From assembly GCA_019414725.1 (NCBI GenBank), contig DXLM01000021.1:1-40961 (forward strand): a stretch of 40,961 bases of DNA, written 5' to 3'. A program made the position numbers and the translations under genes. The notes beneath the pieces are model-generated. The model saw only the letters and a list, made by a program, of their open reading frames with translations, ran no database searches and had not been told where the DNA came from. This stretch comes from Bacteroides sp. (GTDB lineage: Bacteria > Bacteroidota > Bacteroidia > Bacteroidales > Bacteroidaceae). Of the stretch, positions 8,858 to 17,652 are shown one piece after another. Each line of letters begins with the position of its first letter. The first letter of the stretch is position 1.

Positions 8858-11800
8858 ATGGAAAAGAAACGTAATATAGTAGAATGGGCAATGCACTATC
8901 GGCAGATTGTCATACTGGTAGTATGTTGTCTGGTCGCATTCGGCATATACAGTTTGCCCAACATGCGTAAAAACGAATTTCCTGATTTCACAATCCGCCA
9001 GGGAATGGTAGTAGCCGTAGCACCAGGAAATACAGCCGAAGAAATGATTGAACAAGTTACCAAACCGCTGGAAAACTATATTTTTTCTTATAAGGAGGTA
9101 AAGAAAGAAAAAACATTCTCTACCAGCCGGGATGGAATCGTATATATACAAGTAGAACTAAATGATGACCTCAATAACAAGGATGAATTCTGGAGCAAGT
9201 TCAAGCATGGAATTTCTACTTTCAAAGCAAATCTTCCGTCGAATGTACTCGCAGTACAGGTACTGGATGATTTCGGAGATACGTCTGCTCTGCTTATCAC
9301 CATGGAAAGCAAGGACAAGACTTATCGGGAGTTAAAAGAATACATGGATGACTTACAGGACCGCTTACGCCGTATCAGCAGCATCGGACGTATGACGGTA
9401 AGTGGATTACAGAATGAACAGATTGCTGTTTATCTGGATAATGAGAAACTTTCACAATACGGACTTACAGAACAGACATTGGCAGTCAACTTGTTTTCCA
9501 AAGGCTTTGTCACCTCAGGAGGACGGGTACAAAATCCGGCCTATATACTACCTGTGCATGTAGAGAAATCTTTCAATACCGTTTACGACGTACAAGAGCA
9601 AATTGTGTATACCGACCCTTCCGGACATAATATTCGTCTGAAGGATGTAGCCCGTATAGTAAAGGAATATCCGCATGCCGACAGTTATATCACCAACAAT
9701 GGGAAAAAATGTATTCTGCTTAGCGTAGAAATGAAAAAGGGACAGAATATCGTAAAGATGGGAGAAGAAATCAATCAGACTCTCGAAGAGTTTAAGAAAG
9801 AGCTTCCGTCTGAAGTAAACATGTTCCGCATCACCGACCAAAGTGAAGTTGTAGGCGACAGTGTAAACAACTTTTTGAAAGAATTGCTGATTGCCATTGT
9901 GGCCGTGGTTATCGTGGTAATGTTGCTACTCCCGATTCGAGTTGCATTGGTAGCAGCCTCTACTATCCCGATTACCATATTCATTTCACTCGGTCTGTTT
10001 TATGCTTTTGGTATCGAACTGAACACTGTAACACTGGCAGCACTGATCGTAACCTTAGGAATGATTGTCGACAACTCCATCGTAATCATCGATAATTACC
10101 TGGAAAAGATAGGAGAAGGAATGTCGCGCTGGCATGCTTCCATACAGAGTAGCACACACTTTTTCCGTTCCATCTTCTCGGCAACACTCGCCATCAGTAT
10201 CACCTTTTTCCCGTTCCTGTTTATCATGACAGGTATGTTCCACGATTTCCTGCTCAGCTTCCCGTGGTCTATCACACTCATTCTGGGCATCTCACTGCTG
10301 GTAGCTTCTCTGCTTGTACCGTTCATGCAGTTCTGGTTCATACGAAAACCTCTTCAGACTGGTGGAAAAGGCTTCTCTTTCCTGGATATTCTCCAGAAAT
10401 ATTATAACAAGCTGCTGGATGTATGTTTCAAGCATCCATACTATACAGTTATAACAGGATTGACCTTCATCGTTGTGGGTATTATCCTGATGGGCAAATT
10501 ACCTCAGAACCTGATGCCTACAGCAGACCGTAACCAGTTTGCTGTAGAAATTTACCTTCCGACAGGAACTGCTATCGAAAAAACGTCAGCCATAGCAGAC
10601 ACACTGGAAAACATACTCCGTGCAGATGACCGTATTGTCTCGGTAACCTCATTTACCGGATGTGCTTCTCCTCGTTTTCATACAGCATACGCACCACAGA
10701 TAGCGGGTCCCAACTATGCACAGTTTATTGTCAATACAAAGGGAAATAAAGAAACTGTAGACTTACTGGATGAATATGCAGCCAAATATACCAATGCATT
10801 CCCAGAAGCACTAATCCGTTTCAAGCAGTTAAGCTATAGTCAGTCAGTCTATCCTATTGAACTGCGATTGAGTGGCAATAACCTCGACAGCCTGAAATAT
10901 ACAGCAGATAAATACCTGAGCTTGTTACGCAGCATGCCTGAAACAGAATTAGTTCAAACCAATTTCAGTAATCCGCAAACCACTGCACGCATCGTACTGA
11001 AAGAAGATGAAGCATCCCGATTAGGCATTACCAATGCTACGGTAGAAGCAACATTAGCAATGAGATATGGAACAGGTATTCCGGTTGCCAATGTATGGGA
11101 AGGTGATTACAATATCCCTATCGTACTAAAAAGCAACAAAGCCGACAATGCACATTACAACGACATAGAAGATGAATTAATTCCGGTAGCCGGTGGACTG
11201 TCAAGTGTTCCGCTTCGTCAGATAGCCAGCATAGAACCATCTACTGAAGACGGACAGCTCGTACGTCGAAACGGTATTTACACCATTACTGTAATGTCCG
11301 ACCTGAAAAGAGGAGAAAATGCAATGGAAATAACTGGAAAAATCCAAGAAAAAATAAAAGACATCCCTCTTCCTCAGGGAGTCACCCTGACTTATGGAGG
11401 CGACCAGGAACAGAACAATGAGCAAAATCCGCTTATTATGGGAGCACTCGCCATTGCAGCCGTCATGATATTATTTATCCTGATAGCTCATTTCCACCGT
11501 CTAAGTATTGCATTACTTATTTTCGGCAGCATGACATTCTGTGTTTTCGGTACAGCAATAGGTGTTCTGATTCAGGGAGTTGACTTCAGTATGACATGTA
11601 CACTGGGTATTATCAGTTTGATGGGAATCATTGTCCGTAACGGAATCATTATGATCGACTATGCCGAAGAGTTGCGAAATACCGAAAAATTATGTGTACG
11701 TGATGCTATTTATCATTCTGCACGCCGACGCATGCGACCGATTTTCCTGACTTCCGCAGCAGCTTCTATGGGAGTCATTCCGATGATTTTGGGCAAAAGT

Positions 11801-11950
11801 GGATTGTGGATGCCTATGGGAACCGTTATTTGCTACGGAACTCTTATCACCATGATCTTCCTGCTGACCGTTCTTCCGGTTCTGTACATGCTATTGTTTA
11901 GAGGTTCCACCCGTAAACGCGCTATCAATGAGCAGCTTGAGCTTCAATAA
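8858..11950 (+). CDS. RND efflux permease with non-canonical proton-relay residues
   Basis: Inner-membrane RND transporter of 1030 residues, forming the pump with the adaptor upstream and outer-membrane factor downstream. TM1 ('YRQIVILVVCCLVAFGIYSLP') is followed by the RND porter signature 'LPNMRKNEFPDFTIRQGMVVAVAPGNTAEEMIEQVTKPLE', and the TM2-6 and TM8-12 bundles are recognisable. At the relay position TM4 reads VDNS (Asp405, Asn406) where AcrB-type pumps have VDDA. The TM10 position that normally holds Lys reads VRNG (Arg927). The first pump in this window has the usual Asp405/Asp406/Lys938. The protein therefore belongs to a different RND branch from HAE1/AcrB, and its substrate is unknown. 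The AraC gene at 6696-7619 is the probable regulator. Confidence 0.94.
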   Translation: MEKKRNIVEWAMHYRQIVILVVCCLVAFGIYSLPNMRKNEFPDFTIRQGMVVAVAPGNTAEEMIEQVTKPLENYIFSYKEVKKEKTFSTSRDGIVYIQVELNDDLNNKDEFWSKFKHGISTFKANLPSNVLAVQVLDDFGDTSALLITMESKDKTYRELKEYMDDLQDRLRRISSIGRMTVSGLQNEQIAVYLDNEKLSQYGLTEQTLAVNLFSKGFVTSGGRVQNPAYILPVHVEKSFNTVYDVQEQIVYTDPSGHNIRLKDVARIVKEYPHADSYITNNGKKCILLSVEMKKGQNIVKMGEEINQTLEEFKKELPSEVNMFRITDQSEVVGDSVNNFLKELLIAIVAVVIVVMLLLPIRVALVAASTIPITIFISLGLFYAFGIELNTVTLAALIVTLGMIVDNSIVIIDNYLEKIGEGMSRWHASIQSSTHFFRSIFSATLAISITFFPFLFIMTGMFHDFLLSFPWSITLILGISLLVASLLVPFMQFWFIRKPLQTGGKGFSFLDILQKYYNKLLDVCFKHPYYTVITGLTFIVVGIILMGKLPQNLMPTADRNQFAVEIYLPTGTAIEKTSAIADTLENILRADDRIVSVTSFTGCASPRFHTAYAPQIAGPNYAQFIVNTKGNKETVDLLDEYAAKYTNAFPEALIRFKQLSYSQSVYPIELRLSGNNLDSLKYTADKYLSLLRSMPETELVQTNFSNPQTTARIVLKEDEASRLGITNATVEATLAMRYGTGIPVANVWEGDYNIPIVLKSNKADNAHYNDIEDELIPVAGGLSSVPLRQIASIEPSTEDGQLVRRNGIYTITVMSDLKRGENAMEITGKIQEKIKDIPLPQGVTLTYGGDQEQNNEQNPLIMGALAIAAVMILFILIAHFHRLSIALLIFGSMTFCVFGTAIGVLIQGVDFSMTCTLGIISLMGIIVRNGIIMIDYAEELRNTEKLCVRDAIYHSARRRMRPIFLTSAAASMGVIPMILGKSGLWMPMGTVICYGTLITMIFLLTVLPVLYMLLFRGSTRKRAINEQLELQ

Positions 11951-11991
11951 CATAATAAACAAAAGATAGCTATCAAAAATTAGTTACGATT

Positions 11992-13278
11992 ATGAAAAGA
12001 AAAAACATCATATCTTTATTCCTGCTGTCGGCAGGCTGTATGTTGCCGCTATGTGCTTCTGCCCAACATGTCTATTCGCTGGACGAATGTATAGAAGCTG
12101 CTCTCGACAACAATGTACGCATGAAAAATGCTCAAAACAACCTCCGCATGGTGGAACACAGCAAACAAGAGGCTTTCAGTAAATACTTTCCCACGGTAAG
12201 TGCCATGGGAAGCGGGTTCCTCGCCGACAAAAGTCTGGTACGTATGGGACTATCACCCGAAATGCAGATGGCCTTTATGAAAAACGGACTTGTGGGTGAT
12301 GTTTCTGCTACCCTGCCACTGTTCACCGGCGGACAGATAGTCAACGGAAACAAACTGGCTAAGGTAAATGTAGAAGTAAACCGACTCCAGCAGCGCCAGT
12401 CGCAAAACGAGGTGACTCTGACAGTCGAAAATTATTTCTGGCAGGTAGTAATGCTGAAAGAAAAATTGCAGACTATCAGTACACTCGACAAGCAACTGAC
12501 ACAATTACTTCAGGATGTGGAAACCAGCGTTCAAGCCGGTGTTACAACCCGCAATGATTTATTACAAGTACAACTCCGACAGAACGAAATACAAAGTAAA
12601 CGCATTCAGGCAGAAAACATGCTTTCACTGTCACGAAGCATGCTTGCACAATATATAGGACATCCGGCAGACAGCATAGAAGTTGCGGCAACGTTGAAAG
12701 ATACGTTACCGCAGGGACCGGAAGGACTTTACACTCCACCCGAAGCAGCGCTAGCTACAACAAACGAATACAATCTTCTTCAACAAAATGTAAAGGCAAG
12801 CAGCCTGCAACATAAAATGGCTATAGGAAAAAACTTGCCGACCATAGCTATCGGAGGAGGCTGTGCATACGAAAACCTGTTAGGAAAGGATCATACATTC
12901 TGGCTGGGATTCGCTACGGTATCCGTACCAATCTCAGGCTGGTGGGGAGGCTCGCACGATATCCAGCGTCAGAAACTACAATTACGCAATGCCGAGAATC
13001 AGCTTGCCGACCAGAGTCAGTTGCTGGTAATCCGTATGAAACATACATGGGATGACCTGAATGATGCCTACAAACAAGTCAAGATAGCCTTACTTTCCAT
13101 CGAACAGGCTAAAGAAAACCTGCGTTTGAACACCGACTATTATGCGGCCGGCACATGTACCATGAGCGATTTGCTCGACGCACAAAGCCTCTATCAGCAA
13201 AGTCGTGACAAATACGTAGAAATCTATGCCCAGTATGAAGTAAAAAAACGTGAATACCTGCAAGTGACAGGACGATAG
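11992..13278 (+). CDS. TolC-family outer-membrane efflux protein
   Basis: Outer-membrane channel of the second pump, 428 residues and apparently full length. It has a cleavable type I signal peptide (likely cut after ASA, near residue 24) and no lipobox, unlike the first outer-membrane factor. The start of the mature protein, 'VYSLDECIEAALDNNVRMKNAQNNL', is the classic TolC opening. Long amphipathic helices and the repeat-half pattern ('LRLNTDYYAAGTCTMSDLLDAQSLYQQSRDKYVEIYAQYEVKKREYLQVTG') follow, and the C-terminal helix is complete. It lies 41 bases after the RND stop and is the last gene of the rightward operon. No obvious hairpin terminator follows it before the pyrH promoter. Confidence 0.93.
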   Translation: MKRKNIISLFLLSAGCMLPLCASAQHVYSLDECIEAALDNNVRMKNAQNNLRMVEHSKQEAFSKYFPTVSAMGSGFLADKSLVRMGLSPEMQMAFMKNGLVGDVSATLPLFTGGQIVNGNKLAKVNVEVNRLQQRQSQNEVTLTVENYFWQVVMLKEKLQTISTLDKQLTQLLQDVETSVQAGVTTRNDLLQVQLRQNEIQSKRIQAENMLSLSRSMLAQYIGHPADSIEVAATLKDTLPQGPEGLYTPPEAALATTNEYNLLQQNVKASSLQHKMAIGKNLPTIAIGGGCAYENLLGKDHTFWLGFATVSVPISGWWGGSHDIQRQKLQLRNAENQLADQSQLLVIRMKHTWDDLNDAYKQVKIALLSIEQAKENLRLNTDYYAAGTCTMSDLLDAQSLYQQSRDKYVEIYAQYEVKKREYLQVTGR

Positions 13279-13302
13279 AAATAAGGAATAAAAATAAGAG
13301 GT

Positions 13303-13337
13303 TTTGACAATTCTTCTGACATTTATTTCTAACTTTG
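13303..13337 (+). promoter_or_regulatory. Promoter of pyrH
   Basis: TTTG (13303-13306) and TAACTTTG (13330-13337) match the Bacteroidetes -33 and -7 boxes with a 23-base spacer, 27 bases before the pyrH start. Confidence 0.65.
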
Positions 13338-13364
13338 CGACTAAACATTAAAAAAAATTAATTT

Positions 13365-14075
13365 ATGGCAAAGTTCAAACGTATTCTGTTAAAGCTCAGC
13401 GGCGAAAGCTTAATGGGAGAAAAGAAATATGGTATCGACGAAAAACGTCTGGGCGAATATGCACAGCAGATTAAGGAAATCCACGACATGGGTGTACAGA
13501 TCGGCATCGTTATCGGTGGAGGAAACATCTTCCGTGGACTGACTGGAGCCGGAAAGGGATTCGACCGTGTGAAAGGTGACCAGATGGGTATGCTGGCAAC
13601 AGTTATCAATAGCTTGGGATTGAGTTCTGCTTTGGTTGTAGCCGGAGTTAAGGCTCGTGTACTGACTGCTATCCGTATGGAACCGATCGGTGAGTTCTAT
13701 ACCAAATGGAAAGCTATCGAAGCCATGGAAAACGGTGAAGTAGTCATCATGTCTGCCGGAACCGGAAACCCATTCTTCACAACCGATACAGGTTCTTCAC
13801 TGCGTGGTATCGAAATTGAAGCTGATGTTATGCTGAAAGGTACACGTGTAGACGGTATCTATACTGCTGACCCGGAAAAAGATCCGACAGCTACCAAGTT
13901 CGATGAAATCACTTACGACGAAGTTCTGGCACGTGGCTTGAAAGTAATGGACCTGACCGCTACTTGTATGTGTAAGGAAAACAACCTGCCGATTATCGTA
14001 TTCGATATGGATACAGTAGGTAACCTGAAGAAAGTCATGTCTGGAGAGAACATTGGAACAATGGTTCACAACTAA
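13365..14075 (+). CDS. pyrH: UMP kinase
   Basis: Phosphorylates UMP to UDP with ATP in cytosolic pyrimidine nucleotide synthesis. It has 236 residues, the normal length for the bacterial hexameric enzyme of the amino-acid kinase fold. Visible motifs are the N-terminal phosphate loop 'LKLSGESLMG', the glycine-rich 'IGIVIGGGNIFRG' (about residues 45-57), 'SAGTGNPFFTTDT' (about 130-142) that binds nucleotide, and 'KGTRVDGIYTADPEKDP' (about 160-176). It has its own promoter and a strong terminator, so it appears monocistronic. The ribosome recycling factor gene that often follows pyrH in bacteria is not present here. Confidence 0.98.
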   Translation: MAKFKRILLKLSGESLMGEKKYGIDEKRLGEYAQQIKEIHDMGVQIGIVIGGGNIFRGLTGAGKGFDRVKGDQMGMLATVINSLGLSSALVVAGVKARVLTAIRMEPIGEFYTKWKAIEAMENGEVVIMSAGTGNPFFTTDTGSSLRGIEIEADVMLKGTRVDGIYTADPEKDPTATKFDEITYDEVLARGLKVMDLTATCMCKENNLPIIVFDMDTVGNLKKVMSGENIGTMVHN

Positions 14076-14092
14076 ACCAGATTTATTATTTT

Positions 14093-14161
14093 CACCACAG
14101 AAGATAAAGTTTCTCCATCATTGGTATGGAAAATATAACTTTTTCTTCTGTGGTGTTTTTT
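14093..14161 (+). terminator. Rho-independent terminator of pyrH
   Basis: A 12-bp perfect stem (14093-14104 with 14144-14155) extends by a further 6 bp after one T-T mismatch and is followed by a run of six T. It begins 17 bases after the pyrH stop. Confidence 0.85.
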
Positions 14162-14174
14162 ATGCCCTTTCTCC

Positions 14175-14693
14175 TCATTCCATCGTCAGACGGACTACCT
14201 CACAATTATCCATGTGTGGTACAGTGGTCAGCTGATCGACAGGTATGCCTGCCAGATAAGCCCGCAGCGAACGGTTTATCAAGCCGTGAGCCACTACCAA
14301 TATGCATTTTCCTTCGTAATGCTGCCGGATATATTCCAGACATTTTCCAGCACGTTCGTAAAGCATTTCACGTGTTTCAGCATCAGCCGGCAAATGTGTC
14401 CGGTCTACCGAGTCGAGCGGAAGTCCGGTCCAGCTTCCCCAGTCTATTTCACGCAATAGAGGCGTTGTCTGCCACGGCAGGTTCCTGTCGCCTACAGCAA
14501 GACGAACTGTGTCAATCACCCGCTGCAAGTCACTGCTCAGTATAGCATCCAGTGGAATATCCTGCAAACGTTTGCCTAATTCTACAGCCTGCTGCTTTCC
14601 CTCTTCCGTAAGATGTCCAGGCAGGTGTCCCTGAAAAATACGACTGATATTTTCCTCTGTCTGTCCATGACGGGCCAAGTATATGGTTATCAT
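14175..14693 (-). CDS. Histidine phosphatase (phosphoglycerate-mutase-like) family protein
   Basis: A small cytosolic phosphatase of about 172 residues. The family signature 'LARHGQTEEN' is at the N-terminus (catalytic His9), a Glu-containing 'LLREIDWGSWTGL' segment is in the middle, and the second catalytic histidine is in 'ILVVAHGLINRSLRAYLAG'. I place the start at the ATG at 14691-14693 because it puts the RHG motif at residue 8 as in relatives; the frame is open to 14750 but those 19 residues are not family-like. Substrate cannot be assigned: relatives include alpha-ribazole phosphatase CobC and general sugar-phosphate phosphatases. It converges on pyrH. Confidence 0.88.
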   Translation of the reverse strand: MITIYLARHGQTEENISRIFQGHLPGHLTEEGKQQAVELGKRLQDIPLDAILSSDLQRVIDTVRLAVGDRNLPWQTTPLLREIDWGSWTGLPLDSVDRTHLPADAETREMLYERAGKCLEYIRQHYEGKCILVVAHGLINRSLRAYLAGIPVDQLTTVPHMDNCEVVRLTME

Positions 14694-14796
14694 ATAACAA
14701 AATGGTATTAAGCCATCATTAAATGATACGGAGTTGCCGTAAATATGCATTGCATGCCAACGTCAACTCCGTACAAATTATAATAAATAAACCCTA

Positions 14797-16485
14797 TCAA
14801 TCTTCCATCAGCTTGCGATAACGAACGCGCTTCGGCTCTACGTTACCCATACGCTTCATCTTGTTTTCTTCATATTCTGTATATGAACCTTCGAAGAAGA
14901 ATACTTCACTGTTTCCTTCGAATGCAAGAATGTGTGTACAGATACGGTCGAGGAACCAACGGTCGTGGCTGATTACTACCGCACATCCGGCAAAGTCTTC
15001 CAGACCTTCTTCCAGTGCTCGCAGTGTATTTACGTCAATATCGTTGGTCGGCTCGTCCAGCAACAGCACATTACCTTCTTCTTTCAGTGCCATGGCCAGA
15101 TGCAAGCGGTTACGTTCACCACCCGAAAGCATACCGCACAATTTTTCCTGATCAGAACCAGAGAAGTTGAAACGGCTCAGGTAAGCACGTGCATTCACAT
15201 CACGGTTTCCCATACGTATCAAATCATTTCCTCCGCTGATAACCTGATATACAGTCTTGTTCGGGTCAATATCCTTATGCTGCTGGTCTACGTAAGCTAC
15301 TTTTACGGTTTCTCCTACTTCGAATTCACCTTTATCAACTTTTTCCAGTCCCATAATCAGGCGGAACAAAGTAGTTTTACCGGCACCGTTCGGACCAATG
15401 ACTCCCACAATACCGTTAGGCGGCAACATAAAGTTCAGGTCGTCGAACAGCAGCTTGTCGCCATACGCCTTTGCTACATGCTTCGCCTCGATAACCTTGT
15501 TTCCCAAACGCGGACCGTTCGGAATGAAGATTTCCAGTTTTTCTTCCTTTTCCTTCACATCTTCATTCAACAACTTATCGTAAGAATTCAAACGAGCTTT
15601 ACCCTTTGCCTGACGTGCCTTAGGAGCCATACGTACCCATTCCAACTCACGCTCCAATGTCTTACGACGCTTGCTGGCAGTCTTTTCTTCCATTTCCATA
15701 CGCTTGGTCTTCTGTTCCAGCCAACTAGAGTAATTACCCTTCCATGGAATACCTTCACCACGGTCCAGCTCCAGAATCCATCCAGCCACATGGTCAAGGA
15801 AGTAACGGTCGTGTGTTACAGCAATCACCGTACCTTCATACTGCTGCAAGTGCTGTTCCAGCCAGTCGATACTTTCTGCATCCAAGTGGTTGGTAGGCTC
15901 GTCCAGCAACAAGATGTCCGGTTTCTGCAACAACAAACGACAGAGAGCTACACGACGGCGTTCACCTCCAGACAGATTTTTCACCGGCTGGTCTTCGGGC
16001 GGACAACGCAATGCGTCCATCGCGCGTTCCAGCTTGCTGTCCAGATTCCATGCATCTGTAGCATCGATTATATCTTGCAACTCAGCCTGACGGGCAAACA
16101 AGGCATCCATTTTTTCGGGATCCTCGTAATACTCCGGCAAACCGAACTTATTGTTTATTTCTTCGTATTCGGCAAGCGTATCGACTACATTCTGTACGCC
16201 CTCCATTACTACTTCTTTTACAGTCTTGGTATCGTCAAGGTGCGGCTCCTGAGCCAGATAACCGACTGAATATCCCGGAGAGAACACAACTTCTCCCTGA
16301 TAGTTTTTCTCCAGACCGGCAATAATTTTCATCAGGGTAGACTTACCCGAACCATTCAAACCGATGATACCGATCTTCGCTCCGTAGAAAAAAGATAGGT
16401 AGATGTCTTTCAAGACCTGCTTATTGTTCTGGAATGATTTACTCACTCCGACCATAGAAAAGATAATCTTTTTATCGTCTGCCAT
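14797..16485 (-). CDS. ettA: ABC-F protein, energy-dependent translational throttle EttA
   Basis: A soluble ABC-F ATPase of 562 residues, the usual EttA length. It binds the ribosomal E site and gates the first elongation steps according to the ATP/ADP ratio. It has two ABC domains and no membrane segments: Walker A at 42-50 (GLNGSGKST), signature LSGGE at 171-175 and Walker B DEPTNHLD at 195-202; then Walker A at 364-372 (GPNGAGKTT), a second LSGGERNR and DEPTNDID. The linker at about 240-325 is highly charged, as expected for the P-site tRNA-interacting motif. It follows the MFS gene by 11 bases and probably ends the panB-MFS-ettA transcript. Other ABC-F types such as Uup and antibiotic-resistance proteins are less likely given the close resemblance to EttA throughout. 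Confidence 0.95.
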   Translation of the reverse strand: MADDKKIIFSMVGVSKSFQNNKQVLKDIYLSFFYGAKIGIIGLNGSGKSTLMKIIAGLEKNYQGEVVFSPGYSVGYLAQEPHLDDTKTVKEVVMEGVQNVVDTLAEYEEINNKFGLPEYYEDPEKMDALFARQAELQDIIDATDAWNLDSKLERAMDALRCPPEDQPVKNLSGGERRRVALCRLLLQKPDILLLDEPTNHLDAESIDWLEQHLQQYEGTVIAVTHDRYFLDHVAGWILELDRGEGIPWKGNYSSWLEQKTKRMEMEEKTASKRRKTLERELEWVRMAPKARQAKGKARLNSYDKLLNEDVKEKEEKLEIFIPNGPRLGNKVIEAKHVAKAYGDKLLFDDLNFMLPPNGIVGVIGPNGAGKTTLFRLIMGLEKVDKGEFEVGETVKVAYVDQQHKDIDPNKTVYQVISGGNDLIRMGNRDVNARAYLSRFNFSGSDQEKLCGMLSGGERNRLHLAMALKEEGNVLLLDEPTNDIDVNTLRALEEGLEDFAGCAVVISHDRWFLDRICTHILAFEGNSEVFFFEGSYTEYEENKMKRMGNVEPKRVRYRKLMED

Positions 16486-16496
16486 ACTCTTTTATA

Positions 16497-17624
16497 TTAA
16501 TTAGTTTGATAATGTTTCGTAAAATAACGGTGTATATATACCTGATATAAAAGGAATCCGATTACACAAATCCCCAAAGCTACCTGATACGGATTGTTGT
16601 TTCCAGCCTGACGGACATATTGCGAAATCCATATACCCAGCATTACTCCTGTTTCCCAAAGTAACTGATAAGTATGATACCCCGTCCCCCGTTCGCAATG
16701 TAAAGGTAAAAGTATCATCATCCGCAGAAACTGCCCGATAGAAAATCCGACTCCGATTCCAACCAGCAGACCCGCTCCGTAAAGGTACTCACCTGTGTCT
16801 GCATTACAAAGCAGCATTAAACCAGCTCCGGTAAAAAGTTGTCCGATAAAAATCTGTATCCTTCCATTCATCGGTCTGGTAAAAACTTGCCTGACAAGCA
16901 GGTATATCAAAAAACCGCTTCCTATGCAAAGATAAAAAAAAGCATTGGAAATCATAATGAAAAGCATACCTAAAACCATAGGTACCGTCATCATATTTAT
17001 TCCGGGAAGCAAGGTCCGGAAAAGGATAAACCTGTCGAACGAACACAACGGCAGGTCTAAAGGCGCACGGAAGCATACTGTTACCATGGAAACAAGCACA
17101 ATGGCAACCGCACATAAAAAAGCAGAAAAATACAATAACGTATCAAAACTGAGATAATTTCCTCCCTCAATTCCGATAATAATACCACTCAACATCCCGA
17201 CAATGCTACTCCAGGTAAATACACGGTTTGCCGCATTACGATTGTTACTTGGAGTTACATCAATGGCCAAAGTGCTTCCGGTTGCCATCAAGACAATACC
17301 AAACAGTGCTCCTTGTAAAATACGGAGCAAAACAACCATCTCTACAGAAGAGACATAAGGATACAATATCCCTACCAGTGCCAGCAACATGATACTCCGG
17401 GTACAAACATTTTTCCGGCTAAATGTATCGACCAAATAATTATTAAAAGCTCCGGGAAGGAACAAAGCGATGCCGAATACAGCTGTTACCCCTGCAGCCT
17501 GTAGTTCAGAACAACTCCAGGCTTGAATCATCCACCGATGAATCAGAGGAAACAACATGTAAACCGCTATATAGAGTAATATGTTAGCTGCAATCAATAA
17601 AGAAAAGTTTCTATTCCACAGCAT
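16497..17624 (-). CDS. Major facilitator superfamily transporter
   Basis: A polytopic inner-membrane protein of 375 residues with about 11-12 hydrophobic helices. It carries the MFS loop 2-3 region 'GAFNNYLVDTFSRKNVCTRSIMLLALVGILYPY', where the usual G-x3-D-R-x-G-R-R is degenerate (VDTFSRKN). The length is slightly short for the family. Substrate unknown; the overall pattern resembles drug/sugar efflux MFS members. It sits 28 bases after panB and 11 bases before ettA, so co-transcription is likely, but no functional link to pantothenate synthesis follows from that. Confidence 0.85.
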   Translation of the reverse strand: MLWNRNFSLLIAANILLYIAVYMLFPLIHRWMIQAWSCSELQAAGVTAVFGIALFLPGAFNNYLVDTFSRKNVCTRSIMLLALVGILYPYVSSVEMVVLLRILQGALFGIVLMATGSTLAIDVTPSNNRNAANRVFTWSSIVGMLSGIIIGIEGGNYLSFDTLLYFSAFLCAVAIVLVSMVTVCFRAPLDLPLCSFDRFILFRTLLPGINMMTVPMVLGMLFIMISNAFFYLCIGSGFLIYLLVRQVFTRPMNGRIQIFIGQLFTGAGLMLLCNADTGEYLYGAGLLVGIGVGFSIGQFLRMMILLPLHCERGTGYHTYQLLWETGVMLGIWISQYVRQAGNNNPYQVALGICVIGFLLYQVYIHRYFTKHYQTN

Positions 17625-17652
17625 ATTTCATACAATAACGGTGAAATAAAAA

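Noticed and set aside
4489..13278. The two RND operons as a recent tandem duplication
   Set aside because: The adaptors, permeases and channels differ widely in sequence, signal peptide type and proton-relay residues. Only the regulators look like close paralogues.
14932..16269. A 445-codon open frame on the plus strand, antisense to ettA
   Set aside because: It is a shadow of the conserved ABC-F gene. The translation is rich in Cys, His, Gln and Thr with no recognisable domain, and no promoter or start context is seen.
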